NCBI RefSeq assembly: GCF_014218805.1
Contig: NZ_JACJUV010000001.1
Coordinates: 3,050,501 to 3,114,500, forward strand
DNA from: Teredinibacter franksiae
GTDB taxonomy: Bacteria; Pseudomonadota; Gammaproteobacteria; Pseudomonadales; Cellvibrionaceae
DNA: 64,000 bases
Direction: 5' to 3'
Below, in pieces: positions 27,153 to 34,965 of the stretch (within the stretch, counting starts at the first letter, position 1; each line of letters opens with the position of its first letter). Position numbers and translations under genes: made by a program. The notes under the pieces were generated by a model. The model did no database searches, had not been told where the DNA came from, and worked only from the letters and a program-made list of their open reading frames with translations.

Positions 27153-27257
27153 TGCTAACAAGGCTATCGTAGCGACCACTTTTCCGTCGCTTCAAATTGT
27201 GCTTTGACAGCACAATTTAAACCAACTACAAAGTGGCGCCACATAGCGGCGTTATAG
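27153..27257 (+). repeat. attC site 6
   Basis: R'' TGCTAAC and R' GTTATAG; contains TTTTCCGTCGCTTCAAATT and CCAACTACAAAGTGG, the type also seen at 36528 and 44124. Confidence 0.88.
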
Positions 27258-27272
27258 CTCACAAAGGTAATT

Positions 27273-27563
27273 ATGTACAAGTGTCCTTGCTGCGGCATGA
27301 ATTCGATTTCGTGGTGGAAAAAGTTATTTTCTACCCGGCTAGCTCCTAAGCTGTGTAATAGTTGTGGTGGAGAATTCTATGTCCCGATTAATGGAGGATG
27401 GCTAGTATACAAATATTTGGCTTTTCCAGCTGTTGTAGCATGGATTCTTGTATTCACATATAAATCAGGGTGGCCTCTAGTAATTTTGATTCCGGCTTTA
27501 ATCTGGTCTGTTAAATACAGTATTCTAGATTCAAAATTAGTATGTGGGGCGTCCAAGCCATAA
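27273..27563 (+). CDS. Zinc-ribbon membrane protein
   Basis: This 96-aa cassette protein opens with a four-cysteine zinc ribbon (YKCPCCGMN and LCNSCGGEF) and continues with two transmembrane helices (YLAFPAVVAWILVFTY and PLVILIPALIWSV). The combination of a cytoplasmic metal-binding knuckle and a short membrane hairpin recurs in integron cassettes without known function. Its stop codon overlaps the R'' core of the following attC. Confidence 0.7.
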   Translation: MYKCPCCGMNSISWWKKLFSTRLAPKLCNSCGGEFYVPINGGWLVYKYLAFPAVVAWILVFTYKSGWPLVILIPALIWSVKYSILDSKLVCGASKP

Positions 27564-27677
27564 CAAGTTGCTGCACTCTGACACGTACTGCTGCGCTCGT
27601 TTTTGTGTTTGTCGCTGCGCTCCATTTTCACACAAAAACGCTCTCCGCAGCACGTGCAGGTGAGCAAAACGTTAAGC
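27558..27677 (+). repeat. attC site 7
   Basis: R'' CCATAAC and R' GTTAAGC; arms TGCACTCTGACACGTACTGC and GCAGCACGTGCAGGTGAGC, of the commonest type in the array. Confidence 0.88.
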
Positions 27678-27690
27678 TCCACGAGGAATC

Positions 27691-28047
27691 ATGCCTAGAT
27701 CTACATGGAAATTACACTTAGATTCATCATCAGAGGAATCGGCCAAGAAGATAGTAAATCGGTGTATTGGAGCATTTGATCGTCCACCCATTGAATCTTC
27801 AATCGAAAAATATTCTAAAGGTGGGTATATGGCTACATTAGAGTTCTTTCACAATGACAAGTATTCATGGTCTGAGGTAGTTGTGGAGGTTATAGAGTTT
27901 GGGCAAAGGCTAGGTAGCGGTTGGAGCATGTTTGGCAATATAAATAATGAATCAAATGCTGTTCTTAGTAAAAATGCGAGCAACCATATAAGTATATCTG
28001 GGTTACAGTGGGCAGAGTGGCAGGTATTAAATGAGCACCAAGCTTAA
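27691..28047 (+). CDS. Hypothetical cassette protein, 118 aa
   Basis: A soluble 118-aa product beginning MPRSTWKLHLDSSSEESAKK with alternating strands and helices (GYMATLEFFHNDKYSWSEV, VVEVIEFGQRLGSGW). I do not recognise the family. The gene starts 14 bp after the R' core of the previous attC, and its stop lies in the R'' core of the next, the tight packing typical of integron cassettes. Confidence 0.65.
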   Translation: MPRSTWKLHLDSSSEESAKKIVNRCIGAFDRPPIESSIEKYSKGGYMATLEFFHNDKYSWSEVVVEVIEFGQRLGSGWSMFGNINNESNAVLSKNASNHISISGLQWAEWQVLNEHQA

Positions 28048-28140
28048 CAAAGGTAGCCAATTGACCTCCGTAAGCTGTCACCTTTTTTGCGGAGCAAAAA
28101 AACTGCCATCATACTCCGGCAATTGCTACCGGCGTTAGGA
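28042..28140 (+). repeat. attC site 8
   Basis: R'' GCTTAAC and R' GTTAGGA; contains GACCTCCGTAAGCTGTC and CTTTTTTGCGGAGCAAAA, the type shared with sites at 41733 and 46472. Confidence 0.88.
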
Positions 28141-28147
28141 GGCTTAA

Positions 28148-28504
28148 ATGAGTAGCGCAGGAGCACAAGCAAATAAATTCTATGAAGAGGTATCATCGAA
28201 TAAGTCTTTATGGTTTGCTGAAAACTCCGAAGGCACTGCACTTGAGTTCGATGTTAGCGAGGACAAAGTATCCTTTCCTCTTTGGTCGTCTAAATCTCGG
28301 ATTCTGAGGCTTAAAAAGTTAAACCCTGAATTGTTGTCAGAATTTACGCCAAGAGAAATATCTTGGGATTCATTCAAAGAAGTGCTTGTCCCAATACTCA
28401 AGAATAAAGATAGAGTAGTTGGCGTAAATCTTAGTGGTAAAAATATGTCCGGTTTCGATATGCCAACAGAAACCGTTATTAAGCAAGTGGAGGCTTTTTT
28501 GTGA
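28148..28504 (+). CDS. DUF2750-family protein, copy 1
   Basis: The 118-aa product fits DUF2750: an N-terminal KFYEEVSSNKSLWFAENSEG, then SFPLWSSKSRIL and a short C-terminal alpha/beta part ending in VIKQVEAFL. The family has no assigned function but is frequent in integrons and other accessory DNA. The whole cassette, including its attC, recurs exactly 1644 bp downstream. The start lies 7 bp past the R' core, with AGGAGG overlapping it as ribosome-binding site. Confidence 0.8.
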   Translation: MSSAGAQANKFYEEVSSNKSLWFAENSEGTALEFDVSEDKVSFPLWSSKSRILRLKKLNPELLSEFTPREISWDSFKEVLVPILKNKDRVVGVNLSGKNMSGFDMPTETVIKQVEAFL

Positions 28505-28511
28505 GTTCTAC

Positions 28512-28586
28512 TCCTAACAAAGCAAACCAAAATCGCGCTTACAGCGCCGGACTCGCTAGCGCTCGCTTTTGTTTGCGGCGTTAGCA
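28512..28586 (+). repeat. attC site 9 (short type, copy 1)
   Basis: R'' TCCTAAC and R' GTTAGCA with a compact 75-bp fold (AAGCAAACCAAAA against TTTTGTTTGCGGC). An identical copy is at 30156. Confidence 0.85.
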
Positions 28587-28615
28587 AGTAAAACCAAAAA
28601 ATCTCAGGATAGATT

Positions 28616-28978
28616 ATGATTAAATTGATAATGTGCTTAAAAAGACGAGAAGATATATCTCGAGAAGAATTTCAATCATATTGGCGCGATAAGCATGGGC
28701 CTTTTTTTATGGAGAACGCCCATGTAATGGGGAGTAAAAAGTATGTGCAATCTCATACGTTATCTAGCCCTCTCAATGACGGGATGAGAGCGTCTCGAGG
28801 AATGCAAGACGCATATGATGGCGTTGCCGAAGTATGGTTCGAATCAGAAGAACAACTGATGGCCGCTATGGGGTCTAGTGAGATGGCAGAGTTAGGTCCA
28901 AAACTAGTTGCTGATGAGAATAATTTTATAGATCATTCCAAGTCGTCAGCCTTCATTGTTGAAGAAGTTGAGTTTTAG
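28616..28978 (+). CDS. EthD-domain protein, copy 1
   Basis: This 120-aa ferredoxin-like dimeric alpha/beta-barrel protein is of the EthD family. It has the signature KLIMCLKRREDISREEFQSY followed by WRDKHGPF and a C-terminal edge strand (AFIVEEVEF). EthD proteins accompany oxidative degradation systems or act as small ligand-binding enzymes; no substrate can be proposed. Together with the preceding DUF2750 cassette it forms a block that is duplicated perfectly. Confidence 0.85.
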   Translation: MIKLIMCLKRREDISREEFQSYWRDKHGPFFMENAHVMGSKKYVQSHTLSSPLNDGMRASRGMQDAYDGVAEVWFESEEQLMAAMGSSEMAELGPKLVADENNFIDHSKSSAFIVEEVEF

Positions 28979-28984
28979 GTATTC

Positions 28985-29102
28985 AGCTAACAAAGCTATG
29001 CACCGGAAAACAAAAGCTACGCGTTTTTGTGCAACTCGCGCAAGCGCTCAAACATAGCACAAAAACACTCCGCTTTCGTTTCCGGTGATAGTGGCGTTAT
29101 AA
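28985..29102 (+). repeat. attC site 10 (copy 1)
   Basis: R'' AGCTAAC and R' GTTATAA; arms GCACCGGAAAACAAAAGC and GCTTTCGTTTCCGGTG. The copy at 30629 is identical up to the R' core. Confidence 0.9.
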
Positions 29103-29121
29103 CTAAATCGAGATCGCGGAA

Positions 29122-29673
29122 TTGTTCAAGAAAAAAGACCCGAATTTAGAGAGGTTGAAAAACCTCCTAAGTAAAATAGAAGATGCTGAAAGTCCTGTCG
29201 GATGGGAGAAGGTTGCTTCTCCATCTGTTGGCGGGTTAACTGATTTAGGCTTCTCTAAGCAAGGTCCATATTTGTTGGTAATTTCGAGTCAAGGTAGAGG
29301 GCTTTTTAACTGTGATACTGGCGAAAGAGTATCTCGGGACTATGAAGAGTATGGCGACTGGTTTAACGATCGTAGCCTTATATGTAAAGGCATTGGCCCA
29401 GTAGAATCAGAGCTGATTCAAACCTGCGGAATTCACGGCGGAGGACTGCCTCACTCAGGGGTATCAGGTGAAAGCATAGAGGTACATGCGCCCAACTGGC
29501 CGAAGTATGATCTATATTTTTGTTCCGAATACAAATCAGCCCTTATTGAAGGTCATGCTTCTTTTTGTAAAAAAATAGAATCAGAACACTTAAGGGCGTA
29601 TGGGTTCTCTTGGTGCGGTAACTATTTAGTTTCAGCCATTGGTAGCGATTTCAACCTATGGAAAAAGTTATAA
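29122..29673 (+). CDS. Hypothetical cassette protein, 183 aa
   Basis: The 183-aa soluble protein starts at a TTG (LFKKKDPNLERLKNLLSKIE) and is followed by a beta-rich part with repeated short strands (GPYLLVISSQGRGLFNCDTG, YDLYFCSEYKSAL) and a C-terminal FSWCGNYLVSAIG. I do not recognise it; the strand pattern might indicate a small beta-propeller-like or immunity-type fold. The cassette sits between the two copies of the duplicated two-cassette block. Confidence 0.6.
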   Translation: MFKKKDPNLERLKNLLSKIEDAESPVGWEKVASPSVGGLTDLGFSKQGPYLLVISSQGRGLFNCDTGERVSRDYEEYGDWFNDRSLICKGIGPVESELIQTCGIHGGGLPHSGVSGESIEVHAPNWPKYDLYFCSEYKSALIEGHASFCKKIESEHLRAYGFSWCGNYLVSAIGSDFNLWKKL

Positions 29674-29784
29674 CAATTAGCTGCACGCTGACAACCTTTG
29701 CTACGCTCATTTTGTGTATGTCGCGTAGCTCCATTATACACAAAATGCTCTCCGCAAAGGTTGCAGGTGAGCTAGGCGTTAGGA
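29668..29784 (+). repeat. attC site 11
   Basis: R'' TTATAAC and R' GTTAGGA; arms TGCACGCTGACAACCTTTGC and GCAAAGGTTGCAGGTGAGC, of the commonest type. Confidence 0.9.
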
Positions 29785-29791
29785 GGCTTAA

Positions 29792-30148
29792 ATGAGTAGC
29801 GCAGGAGCACAAGCAAATAAATTCTATGAAGAGGTATCATCGAATAAGTCTTTATGGTTTGCTGAAAACTCCGAAGGCACTGCACTTGAGTTCGATGTTA
29901 GCGAGGACAAAGTATCCTTTCCTCTTTGGTCGTCTAAATCTCGGATTCTGAGGCTTAAAAAGTTAAACCCTGAATTGTTGTCAGAATTTACGCCAAGAGA
30001 AATATCTTGGGATTCATTCAAAGAAGTGCTTGTCCCAATACTCAAGAATAAAGATAGAGTAGTTGGCGTAAATCTTAGTGGTAAAAATATGTCCGGTTTC
30101 GATATGCCAACAGAAACCGTTATTAAGCAAGTGGAGGCTTTTTTGTGA
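29792..30148 (+). CDS. DUF2750-family protein, copy 2
   Basis: The product is identical in all 118 residues to copy 1 (SFPLWSSKSRIL, VIKQVEAFL), and the surrounding DNA is identical too. Identity including silent positions points to a very recent duplication. The insertion point is the attC of the 183-aa hypothetical cassette. Confidence 0.8.
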   Translation: MSSAGAQANKFYEEVSSNKSLWFAENSEGTALEFDVSEDKVSFPLWSSKSRILRLKKLNPELLSEFTPREISWDSFKEVLVPILKNKDRVVGVNLSGKNMSGFDMPTETVIKQVEAFL

Positions 30149-30155
30149 GTTCTAC

Positions 30156-30230
30156 TCCTAACAAAGCAAACCAAAATCGCGCTTACAGCGCCGGACTCGC
30201 TAGCGCTCGCTTTTGTTTGCGGCGTTAGCA
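30156..30230 (+). repeat. attC site 12 (short type, copy 2)
   Basis: Identical to attC site 9: R'' TCCTAAC, R' GTTAGCA. Confidence 0.85.
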
Positions 30231-30259
30231 AGTAAAACCAAAAAATCTCAGGATAGATT

Positions 30260-30622
30260 ATGATTAAATTGATAATGTGCTTAAAAAGACGAGAAGATAT
30301 ATCTCGAGAAGAATTTCAATCATATTGGCGCGATAAGCATGGGCCTTTTTTTATGGAGAACGCCCATGTAATGGGGAGTAAAAAGTATGTGCAATCTCAT
30401 ACGTTATCTAGCCCTCTCAATGACGGGATGAGAGCGTCTCGAGGAATGCAAGACGCATATGATGGCGTTGCCGAAGTATGGTTCGAATCAGAAGAACAAC
30501 TGATGGCCGCTATGGGGTCTAGTGAGATGGCAGAGTTAGGTCCAAAACTAGTTGCTGATGAGAATAATTTTATAGATCATTCCAAGTCGTCAGCCTTCAT
30601 TGTTGAAGAAGTTGAGTTTTAG
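30260..30622 (+). CDS. EthD-domain protein, copy 2
   Basis: The product is identical in all 120 residues to the first EthD protein (KLIMCLKRREDISREEFQSY). It closes the duplicated block. After its attC the sequence diverges from copy 1, leading into a lipoprotein cassette where copy 1 leads into the 183-aa hypothetical gene. Confidence 0.85.
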   Translation: MIKLIMCLKRREDISREEFQSYWRDKHGPFFMENAHVMGSKKYVQSHTLSSPLNDGMRASRGMQDAYDGVAEVWFESEEQLMAAMGSSEMAELGPKLVADENNFIDHSKSSAFIVEEVEF

Positions 30623-30628
30623 GTATTC

Positions 30629-30746
30629 AGCTAACAAAGCTATGCACCGGAAAACAAAAGCTACGCGTTTTTGTGCAACTCGCGCAAGCGCTCAAACATA
30701 GCACAAAAACACTCCGCTTTCGTTTCCGGTGATAGTGGCGTTAGGC
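30629..30746 (+). repeat. attC site 13 (copy 2)
   Basis: Identical to attC site 10 up to the R' core, here GTTAGGC instead of GTTATAA, because the last bases of R' belong to the next cassette. Confidence 0.9.
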
Positions 30747-30756
30747 GCAATCAGGT

Positions 30757-31218
30757 ATGAATATTAAAAGAGTGCGTATTTTACTAGTTATTGTTATCTG
30801 TATGGTTGGGGTATCTGGTTGTGATAGCGATCCATATCATGGTTTTGGTTGTATTGCTCCAGAGTCTCATCCTGCTGTCGAGAAAGCTAGATCGCTTAGT
30901 TCGGATCAACTAGAAATGGTCTATTTTCAAGTGCAAAAAATTAGTGAAGCTTACTCGAAAAAAAACTACGAAACGCAATTCCTAAAGTCAGAAATTCCCC
31001 AGAATTTGAGTTTTTTAAATGCAGACCTAATCCGAGTTTACCGTTCTAGAGGGCCGTATATAGTTCTAGCGAACTGCTTTGATGAAAGGATTGAGCTTGC
31101 GCTATCTCATGTGGGTGAAAGCGAGCCAACCGTAACACTGTATTGGGCAGCACCTACAAACGAAAACCCGTATGCTAGAGGTAGTCAAATCATCTGGCGT
31201 AAAAATAAGGAGGGGTAG
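30757..31218 (+). CDS. Cassette lipoprotein, unknown function
   Basis: The 153-aa product has a lipoprotein signal (RVRILLVIVICMVGVSGC, lipobox VSGC) and a mature part with several cysteines (HGFGCIAPE, VLANCFDE). No family is recognised. It should be anchored in the outer or inner membrane facing the periplasm. Exported products are common in this array. Confidence 0.7.
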   Translation: MNIKRVRILLVIVICMVGVSGCDSDPYHGFGCIAPESHPAVEKARSLSSDQLEMVYFQVQKISEAYSKKNYETQFLKSEIPQNLSFLNADLIRVYRSRGPYIVLANCFDERIELALSHVGESEPTVTLYWAAPTNENPYARGSQIIWRKNKEG

Positions 31219-31242
31219 GTGTTCCCGAACATACAAGCAAGG

Positions 31243-31372
31243 GCCTAACAAGGTTAGCCAACATCGCCCGAAAACGGGCTGGACCTCCGTTCCGGTATTT
31301 GTTTTGTGTTTTAACGCTTACGCTAACACAAAAAAAATACCTACACTACGGCCGTTGCTAACGGCGTTATAT
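31243..31372 (+). repeat. attC site 14
   Basis: R'' GCCTAAC and R' GTTATAT; at 130 bp it is the longest uninterrupted site, with GGTTAGCCAACATCG-type outer arm and GGCCGTTGCTAACGGC inner partner. Confidence 0.85.
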
Positions 31373-31387
31373 TTTTTCTGGAATCGT

Positions 31388-31648
31388 ATGATAGACAAAG
31401 AACGTAATCCAATTGAATGGGCGCAGTTAATGTATGAGCTCGATGATGTTCATGAGCATTTGGGCGATCTCATTACTAAAATGAATACTTCCAATGAAGT
31501 GCGTAAAGAGGAGTATTCAATTGAGATGGCGCATATTTATGCGCATATAAACAGGGCATGGAACTCACGAAATACGGTTGGTGAAATAAGTGAATCAGAA
31601 AGAAAGGTACACACAGAATTCCCAAAAGATTTAAAACCAATCGGGTAG
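31388..31648 (+). CDS. Hypothetical cassette protein, 86 aa
   Basis: The ATG used lies just past the R' core and gives MIDKERNPIEWAQLMYELDD; the longer frame would start in the previous gene and cross an attC. The protein is helical (HEHLGDLITKM, EMAHIYAHINRAWNSRN) and acidic, with no transmembrane segment. The sequence type is familiar from other accessory regions, but I can attach no function. Confidence 0.65.
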   Translation: MIDKERNPIEWAQLMYELDDVHEHLGDLITKMNTSNEVRKEEYSIEMAHIYAHINRAWNSRNTVGEISESERKVHTEFPKDLKPIG

Positions 31649-31652
31649 AAAA

Positions 31653-31766
31653 ATATAACCAAACGCTGCACCGGACAACCTTTGCTACGCTCAATTGTGT
31701 ATGTCGCGGTGCTCCATTTTACACAATTGCTCTCCGCAAAGGTTGCCGGTGAGCTAGGCGTTATGA
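31653..31766 (+). repeat. attC site 15
   Basis: R'' ATATAAC and R' GTTATGA; arms CACCGGACAACCTTTGC and GCAAAGGTTGCCGGTGAGC, commonest type. Confidence 0.9.
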
Positions 31767-31783
31767 GTACCACACGGTGAAAA

Positions 31784-32479
31784 ATGAGTATTGAACTACT
31801 TCAAACCATGGAATGGTCAAAGTTGTGCTGGGATCAAAGTTTTGAAGAAATAATGCCACTAGATTTGGTTTTACCAAAGACTGGAGAAATATATTCGGTT
31901 AAGTTTGAGGAAAATGAAGATTTTGTAACGGAAGGTAGTGCTTTCATATTGTGGCAACCACCTCATTCGGAGCTGAACGGCTGGGATGATAAAAGGCCAT
32001 CTGAAATATTAAAGTCCTATGTACTAAAAGGATTTCTTAAGCCTATAGATGAAGCTAGACTGGCCTTTGACTTCGAAGTCTTAAGTAGAATCAAACTCGT
32101 GGACTGTTTCAGTCTTGTCGACGAAGAAGATAAGTCGCCGTTGTCATATGTTGGTCAGCCTGAGGGGCCGCCGAGAATGCAATGGCAAAATACTCGAAAA
32201 GTATTCATGGCTAAAATTGGGGATTACATATATTTAAGTGGCTCTGAGTGTGAAACTTCTTTAGAAGTTATACTCTCTCATGAAGGGGACCGAATCTGCA
32301 TTCATTATTCTGCTACCCTGCATGCTCCAGCTTTTTATGAAACAAAGATTACTAAATATTATTTAGACAGCATAGAATATAAGTTATTTAGGCAGCTATT
32401 CGTTAAAGCTGAACTGATCGAAGATTACTCCTATAAAGATATTATGGAAAACCAAGTACTTGGAGCAGAGTACTGGTAG
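31784..32479 (+). CDS. Hypothetical cassette protein, 231 aa
   Basis: A soluble 231-aa product (MSIELLQTMEWSKLCWDQSF) with mixed alpha/beta character and several Trp and acidic residues. Later segments include SAFILWQPPHSELNGWDD and LYLDSIEYKLF-like helices near the C-terminus. I do not recognise it. It is alone in its cassette. Confidence 0.6.
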   Translation: MSIELLQTMEWSKLCWDQSFEEIMPLDLVLPKTGEIYSVKFEENEDFVTEGSAFILWQPPHSELNGWDDKRPSEILKSYVLKGFLKPIDEARLAFDFEVLSRIKLVDCFSLVDEEDKSPLSYVGQPEGPPRMQWQNTRKVFMAKIGDYIYLSGSECETSLEVILSHEGDRICIHYSATLHAPAFYETKITKYYLDSIEYKLFRQLFVKAELIEDYSYKDIMENQVLGAEYW

Positions 32480-32489
32480 GCAATACCAC

Positions 32490-32607
32490 TCATAACAAAC
32501 GGCTCCACGCAGACGCCCAAACCTACGCGCTTTTTGTGGGTTTCGCTGCGCTACACTTTACCACAAAAAACTCTCCGGCTTGGGCGCTGGTGAGCCGGGC
32601 GTTAGGC
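32490..32607 (+). repeat. attC site 16
   Basis: R'' TCATAAC and R' GTTAGGC; CGGCTCCACGCAG and CTGGTGAGCCGGGCG place it with the sites at 26407 and 48309. Confidence 0.9.
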
Positions 32608-32655
32608 TTCAGAAATGACCAGTGCGGATAAAGTAGATATTAAAAGGATACAGGA

Positions 32656-33708
32656 ATGCCTGACTTAGAATCAGTAATCGCTACAAAACGAAACTCGTTA
32701 AAAACTGACCGTCTAGATATGTCATTCGGTGAATTAATGAATATGTATGAAGATGGTGATTTATTCATTTCTCCTGAATATCAGCGTGTATTTAGATGGT
32801 CGCTCTTTCAGCAAACGAGGTTTATCGAGTCTGTTCTATTGGGAATTCCAATTCCACCAATATTCGTCGCTGAAGATGATGAAGGAAAGTGGGAGGTTGT
32901 TGATGGACTTCAGAGAATATCAACAATATTTGCTTTTTTTGGTTTGCTGGAAAATCTACCTGAAAAAAATAATACAACCCTAACACAGGGTGAGTTGGTA
33001 AATGAGTTAGAAGGCCTAACTATTGATCAACTGCCTATAAAGTTAAAAACTACTATAAAGCGTTCAGTATGTAGGGTTGAGATTGTTAAGTGGGATAGTA
33101 CGGAAGATATACGTTATGAGTTATTCAATAGACTGAATACTGGAGCTAGCCCGCTATCCGACCAAGAGATTAGAAACTGCATTTTTAGAAGCTACCCTGT
33201 AGATCTGAATAAGGTCCTCAGAGATGTTGCCGAAAAACCTGAGTTTATCGAGTTAATTAGTCCAAGTGATTCAAAAAAAGAGCAAATGTTCTTAGAGGAG
33301 TTGGTGTTGAGATATTTTGCCTTTAAAAATCTTGGGAATAACTTTAAAACTACAGTTCCTCAGTTTCTCAGCGAATATATGAAATCAGTGTCTAGCAATG
33401 AAATTCCGTTTGATCTCGACGGAGAGAAGCTTGAATTTTCGAATTTGATAGATTTTTTAGGAGCCAATTACGGAAAAGAAGTTTTCAGACCTAAAGGAAA
33501 TTTTGCATTACATATATTTGATTCTTTGTCCTATGCATTACCAAAATCATTCCTGCAAATCGACGGAAATGAAGAGCAGATAAAAGAGAAAATTGATCAG
33601 TTGTTAGTAGATGAGCAATATAACAGTATTGGGACAAGTACTTTTTCAACTGGAAGAATTAGAAAACGAATGGATAGGGCTTTGGAGATATTTTCAGATG
33701 CCGCATGA
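32656..33708 (+). CDS. DUF262 (GmrSD/ParB-nuclease-like) protein
   Basis: The 350-aa protein has the DUF262 N-terminal fold found in GmrS-type enzymes: SPEYQRVFRWS, then LGIPIPPIFVAED and the DGQQR-type motif as VVDGLQRIST (Leu replacing the first Gln). The C-terminal part is helical and contains LFNRLNTGASPLSDQEIRNC, a segment usual in DUF262 proteins. Members use nucleotides to activate or carry out DNA cleavage in defence systems. Its last 11 bases overlap the start of a HEPN-like gene, so the two are co-translated on one cassette. This gene pairing occurs in other bacteria and is best read as a defence or toxin-antitoxin module. Confidence 0.85.
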   Translation: MPDLESVIATKRNSLKTDRLDMSFGELMNMYEDGDLFISPEYQRVFRWSLFQQTRFIESVLLGIPIPPIFVAEDDEGKWEVVDGLQRISTIFAFFGLLENLPEKNNTTLTQGELVNELEGLTIDQLPIKLKTTIKRSVCRVEIVKWDSTEDIRYELFNRLNTGASPLSDQEIRNCIFRSYPVDLNKVLRDVAEKPEFIELISPSDSKKEQMFLEELVLRYFAFKNLGNNFKTTVPQFLSEYMKSVSSNEIPFDLDGEKLEFSNLIDFLGANYGKEVFRPKGNFALHIFDSLSYALPKSFLQIDGNEEQIKEKIDQLLVDEQYNSIGTSTFSTGRIRKRMDRALEIFSDAA

Positions 33709-34318
33709 GGTGATTATTGAAATCCAAGAAGATAATAATTGGAGAGATGGCGAGCTTGCAAAATTCAAGATTAATCCGCATAAGGTAGATCAGCAATTAT
33801 GGGATAGGATGTGTATCCCTATGATATATGCGCATTGGGAAGGATTTTTTGTTAGCTCCCTAAGAGTGTTAATGGGTCATCTGAATAAGTTGCAACTAAA
33901 ACCCAGTGATGTAGATGTAAAGTTAATAGTTATTGGGCTTGGTAAGACTTACAACTCGTTAAGTGGTAAGCAGTCTTTTGATCAGAAAGTTGATTTCACA
34001 GATAAATTTATAGTTATTTTTGAGAACGTTATTAAATTCAAGAAAGATATTGATACGAAATCAAACTTGAATAGCAAAGTCCTTAAAGAATTATGTAATA
34101 TGTTTGGGTTTAACTTTGAAAAGTTCAAAGATGTAATAAGTGATATAGATAGAATTGTAACCTTTCGAAATAAAATTGCACATGGTGAAAACTCAATTCT
34201 CCCAGAGACGGAAAGTATTGAAAAATATATATCATCGGTAGCTGAAGCCACTGATATTTTTATGCAAGAAATTGATCAGTTTTTATCGAATGAGAGTTAC
34301 CTTCAGAGGGCAGCCTAA
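33698..34318 (+). CDS. HEPN-like protein (MAE_28990/MAE_18760 type), partner of DUF262
   Basis: The ATG inside the 3' end of the DUF262 gene gives a 206-aa product starting MPHEVIIEIQEDNNWRDGEL, which fits the family start; a longer frame would reach far into the DUF262 gene. Family signs are DNNWRDGELAKFK and YAHWEGFFVSSLR. The HEPN catalytic pattern Rx4H appears as FRNKIAHGEN near residue 170. HEPN proteins are typically RNases. I infer that DUF262 senses or restrains and HEPN cuts RNA, but the roles could be reversed. Confidence 0.82.
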   Translation: MPHEVIIEIQEDNNWRDGELAKFKINPHKVDQQLWDRMCIPMIYAHWEGFFVSSLRVLMGHLNKLQLKPSDVDVKLIVIGLGKTYNSLSGKQSFDQKVDFTDKFIVIFENVIKFKKDIDTKSNLNSKVLKELCNMFGFNFEKFKDVISDIDRIVTFRNKIAHGENSILPETESIEKYISSVAEATDIFMQEIDQFLSNESYLQRAA

Positions 34319-34396
34319 CAAGCCAAGTCAGCAGGACTTATTTTGCTGTCGCTTCGCTCCAAAACGCAAAATAAGCCTCTGCTTGGAACGTTATGC
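34313..34396 (+). repeat. attC site 17 (short)
   Basis: R'' GCCTAAC and R' GTTATGC; 84 bp, with AGTCAGCAGGACTTATTTTG against AAAATAAGCCTCTGCTTGG. Confidence 0.85.
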
Positions 34397-34415
34397 ATCA
34401 GAATAGGAATAGAGC

Positions 34416-34745
34416 ATGGAACAGCTAAGTGTTATTAATACCATAACAGTTCCAGAAGGTATGGAGGTTACCGCTGAGCGTGTACGCGATGAGTACTTGT
34501 CATATTTTAGTAAGCAGGAAGGGTTTGTTAGTTCCGTTTTCTATAAATCGATTTGCCGGGAATCAGATGGGTCTTTAAAGTATATAAATACGATTGTGTG
34601 GGAATCTTATGCTCACTTCGAGAGGGTCGTAAACAAGGGTTTTAGAAGTGAGCATGGTGAGAATAACGATGGAATGAAAGTGTTGGGGCGGGGGTTTCCA
34701 GAACCAATTACGGTCTCGCCAGGACAGTACGTAGTTGTAGGCTAA
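34416..34745 (+). CDS. Antibiotic-biosynthesis-monooxygenase (ABM)-like domain protein
   Basis: This 109-aa ferredoxin-like fold protein resembles ABM/YgiN proteins: a first strand VINTITVPEGME, the pattern FSKQEGFVSSVFYKS, and NTIVWESYAHFERVV, where the family has an F..... W.S...... motif. Such proteins are small cofactor-free oxygenases or heme-binding dimers. No substrate is suggested by the cassette, which holds only this gene. Confidence 0.75.
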   Translation: MEQLSVINTITVPEGMEVTAERVRDEYLSYFSKQEGFVSSVFYKSICRESDGSLKYINTIVWESYAHFERVVNKGFRSEHGENNDGMKVLGRGFPEPITVSPGQYVVVG

Positions 34746-34833
34746 ATCAATACGCAAAATAGCTTTCGGTATTGCGGTATTTTGGCATATATTGAAGTTG
34801 GCGAGAGTTTGTAATGCGAAGTGCGTGCTAAGA

Positions 34834-34952
34834 GCATAACCATGCGGTCAACCAGACATTGCCTGCTACGCTTTTTTTTATGCATTCCGCTTCGCTGCAT
34901 TTTTGCATAAAAACCAGCTCCACAGCCAATGCTGGTTACCTTAACGTTATGC
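34834..34952 (+). repeat. attC site 18
   Basis: R'' GCATAAC and R' GTTATGC; the inner arms TGCATTCCGCTTCGCTGCA and TTGCATAAAAACCAGC relate it to the site at 26794. Confidence 0.87.
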
Positions 34953-34965
34953 CCTGGAATGAGAT

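Larger units (their letters stand above)
29778..30740 (+). repeat. Exact duplicate of the two-cassette block at 28134-29096
   Basis: This block carries the DUF2750 gene, its short attC, the EthD gene and its attC, and repeats the earlier block at a constant offset of 1644 bp. I found no base difference in the portions compared. Both boundaries coincide with the GTT cores of attC sites, as expected for cassette recombination. Confidence 0.9.

Noticed and set aside
27377..27682. Minus-strand open frame of 101 codons
   Set aside because: It covers the attC and the zinc-ribbon gene in antisense; its CTCCGERFCVKME-type segment is translated attC sequence that recurs at other sites.
28134..30740. 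Duplicate block as a simple tandem duplication
   Set aside because: A third, unrelated cassette lies between the copies and block boundaries fall on attC cores, so cassette movement fits better; an assembly artefact is still possible.
31172..31387. Long N-terminal extension of the 86-aa cassette gene
   Set aside because: The extension would start inside the preceding lipoprotein gene and run through a whole attC, so it belongs to another cassette. Similar extensions were dropped for several cassette genes and for the SDR gene.
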